64,000 nucleotides of DNA from Peptoniphilaceae bacterium (GCA_910589545.1 CAJUSY010000023.1:1-64000), one strand, 5' to 3'. Positions 1 through 9,663 are shown, numbered from the stretch's first letter. Program-made: numbers and translations. The notes: generated from the letters alone by a model not told the origin.

Positions 1-20
1 TCATCGCTAAAGCTATACTG

Positions 21-51
21 AACCCCCAGTCTAACTGGGGGTTTTCTTCTT
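21..51 (+). terminator. Rho-independent terminator of an off-window gene
   Basis: A 9-bp perfect stem (AACCCCCAG / CTGGGGGTT) with a 5-nt loop is followed by a T-rich tail. It would end a plus-strand transcript entering from before the window. Confidence 0.8.
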
Positions 52-57
52 ACAATA

Positions 58-83
58 AAAAAGGGATATTTATATCCCTTTTG
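58..83 (-). terminator. Terminator of the DHFR run
   Basis: An AAAGGGATA / TATCCCTTT stem with a short AT loop is followed on the minus strand by a run of T. It lies just downstream of the DHFR stop codon. Confidence 0.75.
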
Positions 84-94
84 ATAAACCATTT

Positions 95-583
95 TTATTT
101 TCTCTTAAACACCATATACCTGTAGTTCAAATTTTCGAAAGTTTTGATGTCCGATTTTTCCGCTACATAAAAATCATCATCTTCAAATAGATTTCTGATT
201 TTAGCATCATATTCAAATTCAGCATCAACATAAGTTATTACAAATTCATCTACTAAGTGAATCAATGATTCTATTGTGTTTGCTCCACCTATCAAATACT
301 CTGTTAATTTGTGTTCAGGATTTATTTCTTCCAATGTGCGTAGTAATTCTTCTTCGTCTTTTACGCAAAGCATACCGTCTAAGTCTTTGCTTGTAACTAT
401 TATATTGGTTCTATTTGGTAGAGGTTTTGATTCTGGCAAAGATTCCAATGTTTTTCTTCCCATTATAACGATATTTCCAGTTGTTAATTCTTTAAATCTT
501 TGCATATCTTCAGGAATTGAAAAAAGCATGTCTCCATCTTTTCCAATTGCAAAGTTTCTGTCCACCGCTAATATAACTTTCAT
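95..583 (-). CDS. folA: Dihydrofolate reductase
   Basis: This enzyme reduces dihydrofolate to tetrahydrofolate with NADPH in the cytoplasm. The 162-aa product has the DHFR landmarks in order: an N-terminal strand followed by AIGKDGDMLF, the acidic substrate residue in IPEDMQRFK, and the NADPH-binding MGRKTLESLP and LPNRTNIIVT segments. Length is normal for the family. I use the ATG at 583, which overlaps the upstream stop as TAATG and is preceded by AGGAAAGGGG; a TTG two codons earlier is possible but less well placed. It is the last gene of a minus-strand run. No thymidylate synthase gene is adjacent, although that is the common partner of folA. Confidence 0.93.
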   Translation of the reverse strand: MKVILAVDRNFAIGKDGDMLFSIPEDMQRFKELTTGNIVIMGRKTLESLPESKPLPNRTNIIVTSKDLDGMLCVKDEEELLRTLEEINPEHKLTEYLIGGANTIESLIHLVDEFVITYVDAEFEYDAKIRNLFEDDDFYVAEKSDIKTFENLNYRYMVFKRK

Positions 584-1137
584 TAACAAAAATCCCCTTT
601 CCTAATATTACTTATAACTTCATTCAACTGTTCCATTGCATGATCATCTGTCCAGTCATAATCATCTTCACTTATCCTTACGGTAAGTATACCCATTTCT
701 TCTGCGCAAATATCAAGCATCGTGCTGTAAATTGCATTTTGCAAATCAGAAGATGTATCGTGATTGATACAATCACATTTGTTAATCCATTTGTCTAAGC
801 AGAAACCGTAGTTTCTGTTTGGAGGATAATTTTCAAGTGCGGTTTTTCTCTCTTGGGTAAATTTTCTGTTAGCATCGTACATAAAACAAAGCTTATTTTC
901 TTCATTATAAGCCATTATGTTGATGTCATTGACATATCTTATTAAATCATTTCTGTTTAATTTGTCGTCAAGCTTATCCAAAACATTTTTCAGATTTTCG
1001 TTGTCTATATTAGGTTTCAAGCTAGAAAAGTTTTTGCTAAATTCTATATCTCCACTAAAATACACACGCAGTAATTTTTTAATAGCATCGATTTGATTTT
1101 TCTCATAATCAGATGCCAAAAATGTACTGTTTTCCAT
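583..1137 (-). CDS. Hypothetical protein upstream of folA
   Basis: I do not recognise this 184-aa protein. It is soluble and acidic, with no signal peptide or membrane segment. There is a Cys-containing stretch in the middle (CLDKWINKCDCINHD) and an acidic segment near the C-terminus (SEDDYDWTDDH). The start has a good AAAGGAG site. Its stop overlaps the folA start by one base, which suggests translational coupling and cotranscription with corA and folA. The clustered Cys/His residues could bind metal, but that is a guess. Confidence 0.7.
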   Translation of the reverse strand: MENSTFLASDYEKNQIDAIKKLLRVYFSGDIEFSKNFSSLKPNIDNENLKNVLDKLDDKLNRNDLIRYVNDINIMAYNEENKLCFMYDANRKFTQERKTALENYPPNRNYGFCLDKWINKCDCINHDTSSDLQNAIYSTMLDICAEEMGILTVRISEDDYDWTDDHAMEQLNEVISNIRKGDFC

Positions 1138-1152
1138 AAAATCTCCTTTATA

Positions 1153-2202
1153 TTACATCCATTTCTTCTTTTTAAAATAATAAATCATAGTGCTTGTGAT
1201 CACTATCGCAGTAATCCAGAACAAAATATATCCGTATCTGCCTTGAAGCTCTGGCATATATTTGAAGTTCATTCCATAAACTCCGGTTAAGAATGTCAAC
1301 GGTAAAAAAATCGTCGACCACACTGTTAACACCATCATTACTTCGTTGGTTCTGTTCGAAATATTAGTGTCGAATGCATCTATCATAGAGTTTATCATGT
1401 CGCGATACACTTCGATAAATTCAAGCATTTGAATGATGTGATCATACAAATCCCTCATATAAATAGATGTATTGTGACTTACTAGATTTACCCTAAACTT
1501 TGAAATCTCATTAATAACAGAACGCAGTGGCCACAATGTTTTTCTCAAAAATATTAGGTTTTTTTTCATTGTGTACAATTCTTTTAACACATCGTCATCG
1601 TGTTGTGTCATCATAGTTTCTTCCAAATCATCGATATATTCTCCCAAAATATCAAAAATTTGGTAATAATTATCTATGAAAGCATCCATCAACAAAAACA
1701 ACAAACCATCAGTAGTTTTAGGCCTGAATACGGAAATCTTTTCCAATTTATCCATTACTCTGTCAAATGAAGTGGATTTGTTTTGTTCTACAGTCACCAA
1801 TAAATTTTCCTTTAATACGAAGGAAATCTGATTAAATGAAAGTTCCTTAACGCTGTTGAACATATCATAATCAACAGTATCACTAACCACGAACAAATAA
1901 TCGTCATACGCTTCAATCTTAGTTCTTTGATCCACATCCAACATATCTTCTATTATAAGAGGATGGATTTTGAATTTTTCTTTCATTTTTATGAAATTAT
2001 CTGTATCTGATAATCCTGTAATGTATACCCAGTTTATCCTATCATTTCTCAATTCAATATCGTTGATATCCGTAGTTTGATGTTTTTCAAAATGATGTTC
2101 GTCAAAAGTGCAAAAATTAATTTCCGTGCTTTCAAGCTCATTTTCAAGCTTAAGATTATCTAGTATTTCGTTGATCCTTTCCTCAAATAATAAATTAGCC
2201 AA
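1153..2202 (-). CDS. corA: CorA-family magnesium transporter
   Basis: CorA proteins form pentameric channels that admit Mg2+, and sometimes Co2+ or Ni2+, across the cytoplasmic membrane. The 349-aa product has the expected plan: a long soluble N-terminal domain, a long helical stalk and two C-terminal membrane helices. The signature GMN follows the first helix (TGVYGMNFKYMPE), and the protein ends in a basic tail (YYFKKKKWM). The start is TTG at 2202, six bases after AGGAG; no better ATG is available. The gene sits 9 bp after the thioredoxin-like gene in the same run. No M-box riboswitch is visible, because it is internal to the operon. Confidence 0.93.
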   Translation of the reverse strand: MANLLFEERINEILDNLKLENELESTEINFCTFDEHHFEKHQTTDINDIELRNDRINWVYITGLSDTDNFIKMKEKFKIHPLIIEDMLDVDQRTKIEAYDDYLFVVSDTVDYDMFNSVKELSFNQISFVLKENLLVTVEQNKSTSFDRVMDKLEKISVFRPKTTDGLLFLLMDAFIDNYYQIFDILGEYIDDLEETMMTQHDDDVLKELYTMKKNLIFLRKTLWPLRSVINEISKFRVNLVSHNTSIYMRDLYDHIIQMLEFIEVYRDMINSMIDAFDTNISNRTNEVMMVLTVWSTIFLPLTFLTGVYGMNFKYMPELQGRYGYILFWITAIVITSTMIYYFKKKKWM

Positions 2203-2211
2203 TATTATCTC

Positions 2212-2547
2212 CTATTTATCTTCTAATAATTTGGTTGCGTAATTTCTGTAAGTAGATTTTGAATTATCACCTACTAGTCTATAAATAATTTCTCCATCTT
2301 TAATAAATAATGTCGTAGGTAGCGGCAAAGCCTCGTAATGAGTTATTATTTCATCTTCATTAATTTTCTTAACATTTTTCACTGAATATTCGTAAAATTC
2401 TATTTCTCCTTCGAATGATTTTTCGATATCATCCAAATCACTCTTTGCTGGAATACATGGGCAAACCCCATCAGCTTGGAAAAACAAAACTTTGTTAGCT
2501 TTGTTAAATATCTTAGAATTTATATCACTCTTTTTAAATTTTTTCAT
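2212..2547 (-). CDS. Thioredoxin-like protein
   Basis: This small 111-aa protein has a thioredoxin-like layout. A strand (KVLFFQADG) leads into a Cys pair in VCPCIPAKSD, and a cis-proline-type segment (LPLPTTLFIKDGEI) follows about 65 residues later. The active-site spacing C-P-C differs from the classical CGPC or CxxC, so ordinary disulfide reductase activity is not assured. It overlaps the end of the phosphorylase gene by 14 bp, which indicates coupled translation. It could be a monothiol thioredoxin-fold protein or a divergent thioredoxin. The substrate is unknown. Confidence 0.75.
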   Translation of the reverse strand: MKKFKKSDINSKIFNKANKVLFFQADGVCPCIPAKSDLDDIEKSFEGEIEFYEYSVKNVKKINEDEIITHYEALPLPTTLFIKDGEIIYRLVGDNSKSTYRNYATKLLEDK

Positions 2548-4912
2548 TTGGTACTATCCTCCAAATCTGCTCTCCATATTCTTTTATCGTTCTATCCGAT
2601 GAAAATTCTCCGAAATTAGCGATGTTCATCAAACTCATCTTAGCCCATTTTTTCTTGTCTGTGTAAGTTTGTAAAATCTTTTCGTGAATTTGTTCGTAAT
2701 CATTAAAATCTTTTAGCACAAAATATTCGTCCAATTTAAATGAAGAATCTCTGTTTACTAGCGAATTGTAAATATCCAAGAACATAAATGAGCCGCTGTC
2801 ATTAATCAAATCACTTAGCAAAGTATCCACTACTCTTTTTATATTTTCATCCTTATAATAATACTCCACAGGATTGTAAGTGTCTTTAATCGAATTTAGC
2901 ACATCTACAGTCGCTCCAAATGGGAAGTTGTTATCCTCACCAGCGTGATTGAAAATCTCAATGTTAGCGCCGTCATAAGTTCCCACAGTCAAAGCCCCGT
3001 TTAACATGAATTTCATATTTCCAGTTCCTGATGCTTCTTTTCCCGCAGTTGAAATCTGCTCACTCACATCTGCTGCAGGATACACCAATTCTCCGATTGA
3101 TACGTTGAAATTTTCTAAGAACACAACCTTGATATATTTGTTAACCTGTTCATCATTATTCACAAGATTTTTGACTTCATTTATGAATTTTATAATAGCC
3201 TTTGCCCTGAAATAGCCAGGAGCAGCCTTCGCTCCGAATATATATGTTTGTTTTGGAATATCTGTAACCTCGTTGTTTTTGATTTTATAATACAAATTCA
3301 AAATGTGAAAAGCATTCAATAGTTGTCTTTTGTATTCGTGTAGTCTTTTGACTTGAATATCAAAAATAGAATTCTCATCGACATCGATATTTTCCTTTTC
3401 TTTGATGTATTTTTTAAGTCTGATTTTGTTGTTGAGTTTAATCTCTCTTAATCTGTCCAAAACTTTGTCATCGTCTTGGAATTTTTCAAGTTCTTTTAGT
3501 TTTGAGAGGTCTTTCTTCCAATCATCTCCCAAAAGTTCTGTGATAAATCGTGTAAGTTCTGGGTTTGAATAAAATAGCCAACGTCTTGGAGTAATCCCAT
3601 TTGTTTTGTTGATAAATTTATCAGGATACAAATCGTACCATGATTTTAATGTTTCATTCTTCAAAATTTCTGTATGAATTTTCGCAACACCATTAATCTT
3701 CACAGCAGTTAATATCGCCAAATGAGCCATGTTCACGCTATTATTCTTAACAATTCTAAGATTGTCAATCCTATCTACAGAATAATACAATCCCACCAAA
3801 TCACTCACAAATCTCCTGTCAATTTCAGAAATAATATCCATAATTCTAGGGCTCACTTCTTCCACTACATCCTCGCTCCATTTTTCCATGGCCTCTTGTA
3901 AAATAGTGTGATTTGTATAATTAAATACGCTATTTGTAACATTCCAAGCCTCTTTCCATGAAAGCTTTTTATCATCCATCAACACTCTCATCATTTCAGG
4001 AATAGCCATAACAGGATGTGTGTCGTTTAATTGAATTGTGTTGTATTTTGAAAATTCTTCAAATTTATAATCATCCGGGAAATTTTTCTCGTATTTTTCA
4101 ATTATATCTTGAATCGATGCACTACAGAAAAAGTATTGTTGTTTAAGTCTTAAAACTTTTCCCGGTCTTTGGATATCATTAGGATACAAAACCCTCGTGA
4201 TATCTTCGGCTCTGTTTTTTTCTTTTACAGAATCATCGTATTGAAAATTGTTAAATTTTTGGAAATCAAATCCATCGTCACATTCAGCCTGCCACAACCT
4301 CAAAGTATTTACAACGTGGTTTTTGTAACCAACCACAGGCATATCATAAGGAACAGCTTTTACGACTTGGTTTTTGAATCTTATTATTTTCGATTCTGAC
4401 TCCACACGTCTTGACCAAGGGTCCTTGTCCAAAGTCCAATTATCTCCGACTTCCATTTGAAAACCGTTATGAAAATATTGCTTGAACAGTCCTTGGCGAT
4501 ACCTCACGCCGTAACCTGTCAACGGATAATCCAAGCTCGCCGCACTTTCCATGAAACACGCAGCAAGTCTTCCTAAACCACCGTTACCTAGAGCCGCATC
4601 CTCTTCTTGAATTTCCAAATCGTTAATATCTATATCCAATTCTTTTAAAATTTGTGAATATTTTTCATCCAATCCCAAATTCAACAAATTATTTCCCAAA
4701 GATCTTCCTATCAAAAACTCTGCACTAAAATAGTAGGCATTTCTAGAATTTCTGTGTTTTTCTGAAGTTTTTTTCCAATCATCTGCTAATTCGTTCATTA
4801 TTATCTTAGAAAAAGCTATATATTTTTCTTTTTGAGTTGAAGTTTTCAAATCTTTTCCGAACATATTAAACAAGTTTTTTTCCAATTCAAACAAAAATTC
4901 TTTTTTTCCCAT
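2534..4912 (-). CDS. glgP: Glycogen/maltodextrin phosphorylase
   Basis: This enzyme releases glucose 1-phosphate from alpha-1,4-glucans using inorganic phosphate and pyridoxal phosphate. The 792-aa length is normal for the GT35 family. The glucan phosphorylase signature with the PLP-binding lysine is intact (EASGTGNMKFMLNGAL), as are the N-terminal ALGNGGLGRLAACF segment and the RIHTE/KRLHEYKRQLLN region. It is the first gene of the minus-strand run ending at folA, and no other glycogen gene lies in the window. It therefore probably serves storage polysaccharide or maltodextrin turnover with genes encoded elsewhere. Confidence 0.95.
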   Translation of the reverse strand: MGKKEFLFELEKNLFNMFGKDLKTSTQKEKYIAFSKIIMNELADDWKKTSEKHRNSRNAYYFSAEFLIGRSLGNNLLNLGLDEKYSQILKELDIDINDLEIQEEDAALGNGGLGRLAACFMESAASLDYPLTGYGVRYRQGLFKQYFHNGFQMEVGDNWTLDKDPWSRRVESESKIIRFKNQVVKAVPYDMPVVGYKNHVVNTLRLWQAECDDGFDFQKFNNFQYDDSVKEKNRAEDITRVLYPNDIQRPGKVLRLKQQYFFCSASIQDIIEKYEKNFPDDYKFEEFSKYNTIQLNDTHPVMAIPEMMRVLMDDKKLSWKEAWNVTNSVFNYTNHTILQEAMEKWSEDVVEEVSPRIMDIISEIDRRFVSDLVGLYYSVDRIDNLRIVKNNSVNMAHLAILTAVKINGVAKIHTEILKNETLKSWYDLYPDKFINKTNGITPRRWLFYSNPELTRFITELLGDDWKKDLSKLKELEKFQDDDKVLDRLREIKLNNKIRLKKYIKEKENIDVDENSIFDIQVKRLHEYKRQLLNAFHILNLYYKIKNNEVTDIPKQTYIFGAKAAPGYFRAKAIIKFINEVKNLVNNDEQVNKYIKVVFLENFNVSIGELVYPAADVSEQISTAGKEASGTGNMKFMLNGALTVGTYDGANIEIFNHAGEDNNFPFGATVDVLNSIKDTYNPVEYYYKDENIKRVVDTLLSDLINDSGSFMFLDIYNSLVNRDSSFKLDEYFVLKDFNDYEQIHEKILQTYTDKKKWAKMSLMNIANFGEFSSDRTIKEYGEQIWRIVPNEKI

Positions 4913-5006
4913 AAAATCCTCCTATCCTAAGCTCACATATATTTTACCACATTTACCAAACAGTCCTATTATTTTTGTATGGTTTTTCTAAGAAATCAAC
5001 AAAAAA

Positions 5007-5035
5007 GATACATCTTTCTATTTTATTGATATAAT
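5007..5035 (+). promoter_or_regulatory. Probable ddl-murF promoter
   Basis: A perfect TATAAT at 5030-5035 is preceded 17 bp upstream by a weak -35 (GATACA). It stands about 50 bp before the ddl start, which has its own AGAAAGG ribosome binding site. Confidence 0.45.
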
Positions 5036-5084
5036 GATTTAGTTATAGTAATATATTAATGAGTCACAAGAAAGGACAAAAATT

Positions 5085-6137
5085 ATGCAAAAAAATATAT
5101 ATGTATTATATGGCGGTCCTAGTACTGAACATGAAGTAAGCATTACAAGTGCTAGAACATTAATAAATAATTTATCGAAAGAAAAGTACAATGTCAGCGC
5201 AATATTCGTTCGACGAGACAAAAAATTCATTATGAAAGAAAACATAACTGAAGAAATCAAATCTGACGAAGAATTAGTGCTTGATACTGAACTTTCTGTA
5301 ATAGAATCAGTGAGTGAATGCATAAAAAAAATTAATCCAGAAAACACTGTAATATTTCCTGCAATTCACGGAAGTTACGGTGAAGACGGAACAATCCAAG
5401 GATTCATAAAAGTATTGGATTTGCCATTTGTAGGCTGTAACGTATTAGGCTCTGCATTATGCATGGACAAAGGATACACTAACGATATCTTTGAATTAAA
5501 TAAAATTCCTCAAGCAAAATACGTCGTACTTTGCAAAAACGAAGATTACGATTTGAAAGAAATATTCGAAAAGACTTCACCTGCAGTTTACGTAAAACCT
5601 TGCAACGCCGGTTCTTCAGTCGGAGTTATGAGAGCAGAAAACGAAGAAGGGTTGGAAAAAGCAATCCAAAATGCTTTTTTGTATGACAGAAGAATTTTAG
5701 TTGAAGAAGAAATCATTGGTCCTGAACTTCAAATAGCAGTTATGGGTAATGACAATCCTGTCGCATCTCGTCCGGGTGTATATCAAATACACGATGTAGA
5801 ATTTTTCGATTACGATGCAAAATACAACGACGCAAAAACAGAAATACTTACACCATTTCCAATGGATGAACAATTGGAATTACAAGCAAGACGTTTAGCT
5901 GAAAGAGTGTATAAGATAATGAGTTTGTCAGGATTTTCAAGAGTTGATATGTTCGTACAAGATAACAAACTTTGGGTAAATGAAATCAACACTGTTCCTG
6001 GTCTCACACCACATTCAATGTTTCCAGTTTTATGGAAATGCACTAACGATATGAGTGTTGCCGAAGTATTCGACAATTTAATTGATTTGGCTATTGAAGA
6101 ATACGAAAAAAATAAAGCATATAAGTTAGAGAGGTAA
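5085..6137 (+). CDS. ddl: D-alanine--D-alanine ligase
   Basis: The enzyme joins two D-alanines with ATP to make the dipeptide that ends the peptidoglycan stem. The 350-aa product shows the ATP-grasp ligase plan. The N-terminus has LYGGPSTEHEVSITSA, the middle has FPAIHGSYGEDGTIQG and VKPCNAGSSVGV, and the C-terminus has the metal-binding WVNEINTVPGLTPHSMFP. The next gene is murF, two bases after the stop, so the dipeptide and the ligase that uses it are made from one transcript. I see nothing indicating D-Ala-D-Lac specificity, but residue-level substrate choice cannot be settled here. Confidence 0.95.
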   Translation: MQKNIYVLYGGPSTEHEVSITSARTLINNLSKEKYNVSAIFVRRDKKFIMKENITEEIKSDEELVLDTELSVIESVSECIKKINPENTVIFPAIHGSYGEDGTIQGFIKVLDLPFVGCNVLGSALCMDKGYTNDIFELNKIPQAKYVVLCKNEDYDLKEIFEKTSPAVYVKPCNAGSSVGVMRAENEEGLEKAIQNAFLYDRRILVEEEIIGPELQIAVMGNDNPVASRPGVYQIHDVEFFDYDAKYNDAKTEILTPFPMDEQLELQARRLAERVYKIMSLSGFSRVDMFVQDNKLWVNEINTVPGLTPHSMFPVLWKCTNDMSVAEVFDNLIDLAIEEYEKNKAYKLER

Positions 6138-6139
6138 TA

Positions 6140-7504
6140 ATGTTAACAAGAAATTTAAAAACAATAACAGAACTAACTAACACGATAATAAACGAAAAAT
6201 ACCACGATATAATGGTAAAAGGTATCTCAACAGATACAAGAACAATTCAAAAATACAACATGTTCATCGCTTTAAGAGGAGATAATTTCGATGGACAAAA
6301 TTACATAGAGATGGCTTTTGAAAAAGGCGCATCTTGCTGTGTAGTTAATAGAGATTACAGAAACATCAACGATTATCCTGTAATCGAAGTAGACAATACA
6401 AAAGAATTTATGATGGATTTAGCAAGAGGATACATCAACAGTTTAAGCTGCAAAGTAATCGCTATAACTGGATCCAACGGAAAAACAACTACAAAAGACA
6501 TAATGAGTTCACTTTTAAAAGAAAAATACAAAGTCGTTAAAACCCAAAAAAATTACAATAACGAAATCGGATTGTCCAAGACAATATTTGACATAGACGA
6601 TGACACTGAAGTTGCAGTTCTTGAAATGGGAACAGAAAATTTTGGAGAAATCAGTCAACTTACTAACATCGCGCACCCTGATATTGCAATGATTACAAAC
6701 ATCGGAGACAGTCACCTATTGAATTTAAAAACAAAAGAAAACATCGCCAGAGCAAAGTTTGAAATTCTTGAAGGGTTGAAAGAAGATGGAGTTTTTATTT
6801 TAAACAACGACGATCCAGTTCTTCGAGAAGTAAAACAAGAATACAAATTACCTGAAAAAACTATCACTTTCGGAATAAAACCGGACAGCGAATACAGAAT
6901 GGAAATGATCAAAGCCGACGAAACAGGCTCCACATTCTCAATCAATGACCATGTATTTAATATAGAATTGTTAGGTAATCACCAAATGTACAACGCTACA
7001 ATGTCAATAATCGTAGCAGAACTTTTGGGATTGGATTACACAGATATCGCTAAAGGATTAAAAAATATCGAATTGACTGGAATGAGAAATGAACTTATTC
7101 TGCTAGATAAATTCCACATCCTAAACGACAGCTACAAATCAAATCCACAATCACTTACAAGCTGCCTTGAAACGGCTTATGGATTGCACGGATACAGTAG
7201 AAAAATCGCCGTTTTGGGAGATATGTTAGAACTTGGAGATAACGAAATCAATCTTCACAAAAATATCGGCAAATCAATCAACCCAGAAAAAATCGACTAC
7301 GTATTGGCAACTGGAATTCTTGCAGAAAACATCATAAAAGGCGCTAGGACAAACTTTGAAGAAGACAAAGTGTTCTACTTTGAAACAAAAGAAGAATTGC
7401 TAGAAAAATTGCAAGAATTAATCGTGGACAACACATTGATTTTAGTAAAAGCATCACATGCAATGCAATTCGATAAATTAGTCGAACAAATAAAAGAATT
7501 TTAA
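6140..7504 (+). CDS. murF: UDP-MurNAc-tripeptide--D-Ala-D-Ala ligase
   Basis: MurF attaches D-Ala-D-Ala to UDP-MurNAc-tripeptide, the last cytoplasmic step of peptidoglycan precursor synthesis. The 454-aa protein has the Mur ligase N-terminal domain, the ATP-binding loop ITGSNGKTTTKD near residue 112, and a C-terminal domain with NDSYKSNPQS and ILVKASHAMQFD. It directly follows ddl. The last 74 bp are duplicated with 6 differences at 10921-10994, on the far side of the secreted-protein cassette. This implies that the cassette arrived at the murF 3' end while keeping the gene whole. Confidence 0.95.
   Translation: MLTRNLKTITELTNTIINEKYHDIMVKGISTDTRTIQKYNMFIALRGDNFDGQNYIEMAFEKGASCCVVNRDYRNINDYPVIEVDNTKEFMMDLARGYINSLSCKVIAITGSNGKTTTKDIMSSLLKEKYKVVKTQKNYNNEIGLSKTIFDIDDDTEVAVLEMGTENFGEISQLTNIAHPDIAMITNIGDSHLLNLKTKENIARAKFEILEGLKEDGVFILNNDDPVLREVKQEYKLPEKTITFGIKPDSEYRMEMIKADETGSTFSINDHVFNIELLGNHQMYNATMSIIVAELLGLDYTDIAKGLKNIELTGMRNELILLDKFHILNDSYKSNPQSLTSCLETAYGLHGYSRKIAVLGDMLELGDNEINLHKNIGKSINPEKIDYVLATGILAENIIKGARTNFEEDKVFYFETKEELLEKLQELIVDNTLILVKASHAMQFDKLVEQIKEF
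7431..7504 (+). repeat. Direct repeat, left copy (murF 3' end)
   Basis: This is the last 74 bp of murF. It matches 10921-10994 at 68 of 74 positions in the same orientation, 3490 bp away. The two copies bracket the ABC/secreted-protein cassette. The other copy has no upstream murF sequence. Confidence 0.9.
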
Positions 7505-7510
7505 AATAAA

Positions 7511-7545
7511 AATGTGAACTAAGTTTTCTTAGTTCACATTTTTTA
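7511..7545. terminator. Bidirectional terminator between murF and the ABC cassette
   Basis: A perfect 13-bp stem (AATGTGAACTAAG / CTTAGTTCACATT) with a TTTT loop is flanked by T-rich tails on both strands. The last codons of the converging ABC ATPase gene lie inside the hairpin. Confidence 0.85.
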
Positions 7546-8185
7546 AATTAAAATCACTAATATTTTGATTCTTAATAATAAACACCCTATCACTTATTTC
7601 CTTCAAAGATTGCAATTGATGACTAATTATAAGTATCGTTTTTCCTTCTTTTTTTAAACTTTTTATTAAATTAATCATAATTCTATTAGTTTCCTCATCT
7701 AGTGCATTAAATGGTTCATCTAGCATAATAAGCTTTTGATTTTCCATAATAGCTTGGCAAATCCCCAACTTTTGTTTCATTCCTAATGAATAATTTTTTA
7801 ATTTAGTTTTATTTTCAGGATCTAAGCCTAATTTTTTCATTATAGACTTAATATCATTATCCGAAATTTTGTCGTTTATTTCTGCCAACATTTTTAAATT
7901 TGTAAAACCGTCATAATATTCAATAAATCCCGGAGAATCTACTAATATCCCTGTATTAGGTGCAAAATCTCTATCTTTCCCTATCTTAATACCAAATACT
8001 TCTACACTACCTACATTAGGATTTTCTAATCCAGCAATAATTTTAAATAATACAGATTTACCAATACCATTTTCCCCTACAAATCCAACTATTTCATTTT
8101 CAAATATCTCCAAATTTAAATCTCTAAAAATTTCTTTAGATCCAAATTTTTTGCTAACATTTGATAATTTTATTATCTTTTCCAT
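7529..8185 (-). CDS. ABC transporter ATPase of the secreted-protein cassette
   Basis: This 218-aa nucleotide-binding subunit energises export or self-protection together with the two membrane proteins encoded upstream. Walker A is GENGIGKS, the signature is YSLGMKQKLG, Walker B ends in KLIMLDEP and the switch histidine is in LIISHQ. Its size matches ATPases of the bacitracin/lantibiotic-immunity type. It overlaps the upstream permease gene by 13 bp and is the last gene of a four-gene operon. The final codons run into the shared terminator, which suggests the gene was joined to this site secondarily. The substrate is unknown. Confidence 0.85.
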   Translation of the reverse strand: MEKIIKLSNVSKKFGSKEIFRDLNLEIFENEIVGFVGENGIGKSVLFKIIAGLENPNVGSVEVFGIKIGKDRDFAPNTGILVDSPGFIEYYDGFTNLKMLAEINDKISDNDIKSIMKKLGLDPENKTKLKNYSLGMKQKLGICQAIMENQKLIMLDEPFNALDEETNRIMINLIKSLKKEGKTILIISHQLQSLKEISDRVFIIKNQNISDFNLKNVN

Positions 8186-9663
8186 AAATCTCCCTCTATC
8201 ATTACCTTTTTAATAATCCATATTGTTAAAATATATCCAACTATATATATCAATTCCCTATAACTAGAATTTAAAAAATCTTGAATCCCAACAAAAATTA
8301 AGTTAATCTCCTTAAAGTAAGATAAAAATATCAATACAAAAATTATCCCCGAAGCAATCACAGGCTTAATATATTTTGACAAAAATACAGATACTGTAAT
8401 CACAAGAAGAATCTGTAAATAATTGATTACATATATTCCAAATATATTCATATAATTAAAGTTTCTTATCATAAAGCTTTGAATTATTTCATCTGTTAAC
8501 TTTACTTTCCCTGAAATAAAATATTGAATAATACATACAAGTAAAATAATGCTCATATAAACCATAAAATACATAGAACTAAATCTAATCGCACTTGCGT
8601 AAAGCATCCTATTATATATTCTCTTATCTCTGAATCTAACCTTTACAAATGATGATAAATTTTCCTTAATATATTCTAAAGAAGCCAACACAGAATAAGC
8701 CACTAACAGAAAAATAATCTCATTATACATAATTATAAAAGCTGATGAGTCTTTAATATAAGGATGAAAAGCATTCAAGAACAAGACATCTGCTACGGAA
8801 TTATTTTTACCAATAAGTTTGGAAAAATTATATATACAAGTTATCAAAACCATTATTAATGTCATAGGAATAATATGATTATACCTATTAATTCTAAATA
8901 TCGATAAGTTTGACCTATATTCTAAAAATTTATTAACGCTGAGAACGACTGGCAAAACCATCAAAAATCCCACAATAAATTTCGTAACATTATCTGATAA
9001 AATATACATGTAAAAATCAAACAAAACTTGACTTCTTAGAATACTAATGTCAAAAAACAAATCATTTATCCCTTGAATTATATAAAAAAAAGCTATAAAC
9101 CCAACAGCATACATTCTATTCATCTTTTGTTCAAGAAAACATATAATAAAAATTAATAAGTTCGTCCCTGCAAGCAAAAATAAACATATACAAATCAGAC
9201 TTATAACAGGATACTCGCTAAAATTCCTAAAAACATTAAAAATAATTTCCTTATCCTCTGCTACTTTTAAAACATCATAACTATACTTGAAACTAACAGG
9301 TTTGAATATAGCACAAATTATAAATGCCGTAATTAGATTTAATATTAATATAGCTAAAACAGATACCATCTTTGCTATATGTTTTAATAATATAAAATCT
9401 ACTTTGTTCCTAAATCTTATAGCACTATAGTTATAAATCTTATTCTTATCAATGATACATATCAGAACTATCATCGGAAAAAATAAAAATCTAAAATAAT
9501 AATGATTATTAAAAATATCTATGATGCATTCTATATAATTCAAGTTATAAGAGCTTGTACTATCAACTATAAAGAAAGAGTAAAATGTAAATAGAACACA
9601 TAAAAAAATCACCACGGGATTTTTTAAACATCTATATACCTCAGACTTTATAAATTTATTCAT
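8173..9663 (-). CDS. Polytopic membrane protein, probable ABC permease
   Basis: This 496-aa protein is very hydrophobic, with about 12 predicted membrane segments separated by short basic loops, and no recognisable catalytic motif. The N-terminus starts directly in a membrane helix (NPVVIFLCVLFTFYSFFIV). It overlaps the neighbouring genes at both ends (8 bp and 13 bp), so it is made with the ATPase and the smaller permease. I do not recognise a named family with confidence. Bacteriocin-associated or ABC-2-like permease is the best reading, based on context. Confidence 0.7.
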   Translation of the reverse strand: MNKFIKSEVYRCLKNPVVIFLCVLFTFYSFFIVDSTSSYNLNYIECIIDIFNNHYYFRFLFFPMIVLICIIDKNKIYNYSAIRFRNKVDFILLKHIAKMVSVLAILILNLITAFIICAIFKPVSFKYSYDVLKVAEDKEIIFNVFRNFSEYPVISLICICLFLLAGTNLLIFIICFLEQKMNRMYAVGFIAFFYIIQGINDLFFDISILRSQVLFDFYMYILSDNVTKFIVGFLMVLPVVLSVNKFLEYRSNLSIFRINRYNHIIPMTLIMVLITCIYNFSKLIGKNNSVADVLFLNAFHPYIKDSSAFIIMYNEIIFLLVAYSVLASLEYIKENLSSFVKVRFRDKRIYNRMLYASAIRFSSMYFMVYMSIILLVCIIQYFISGKVKLTDEIIQSFMIRNFNYMNIFGIYVINYLQILLVITVSVFLSKYIKPVIASGIIFVLIFLSYFKEINLIFVGIQDFLNSSYRELIYIVGYILTIWIIKKVMIEGDLWKR

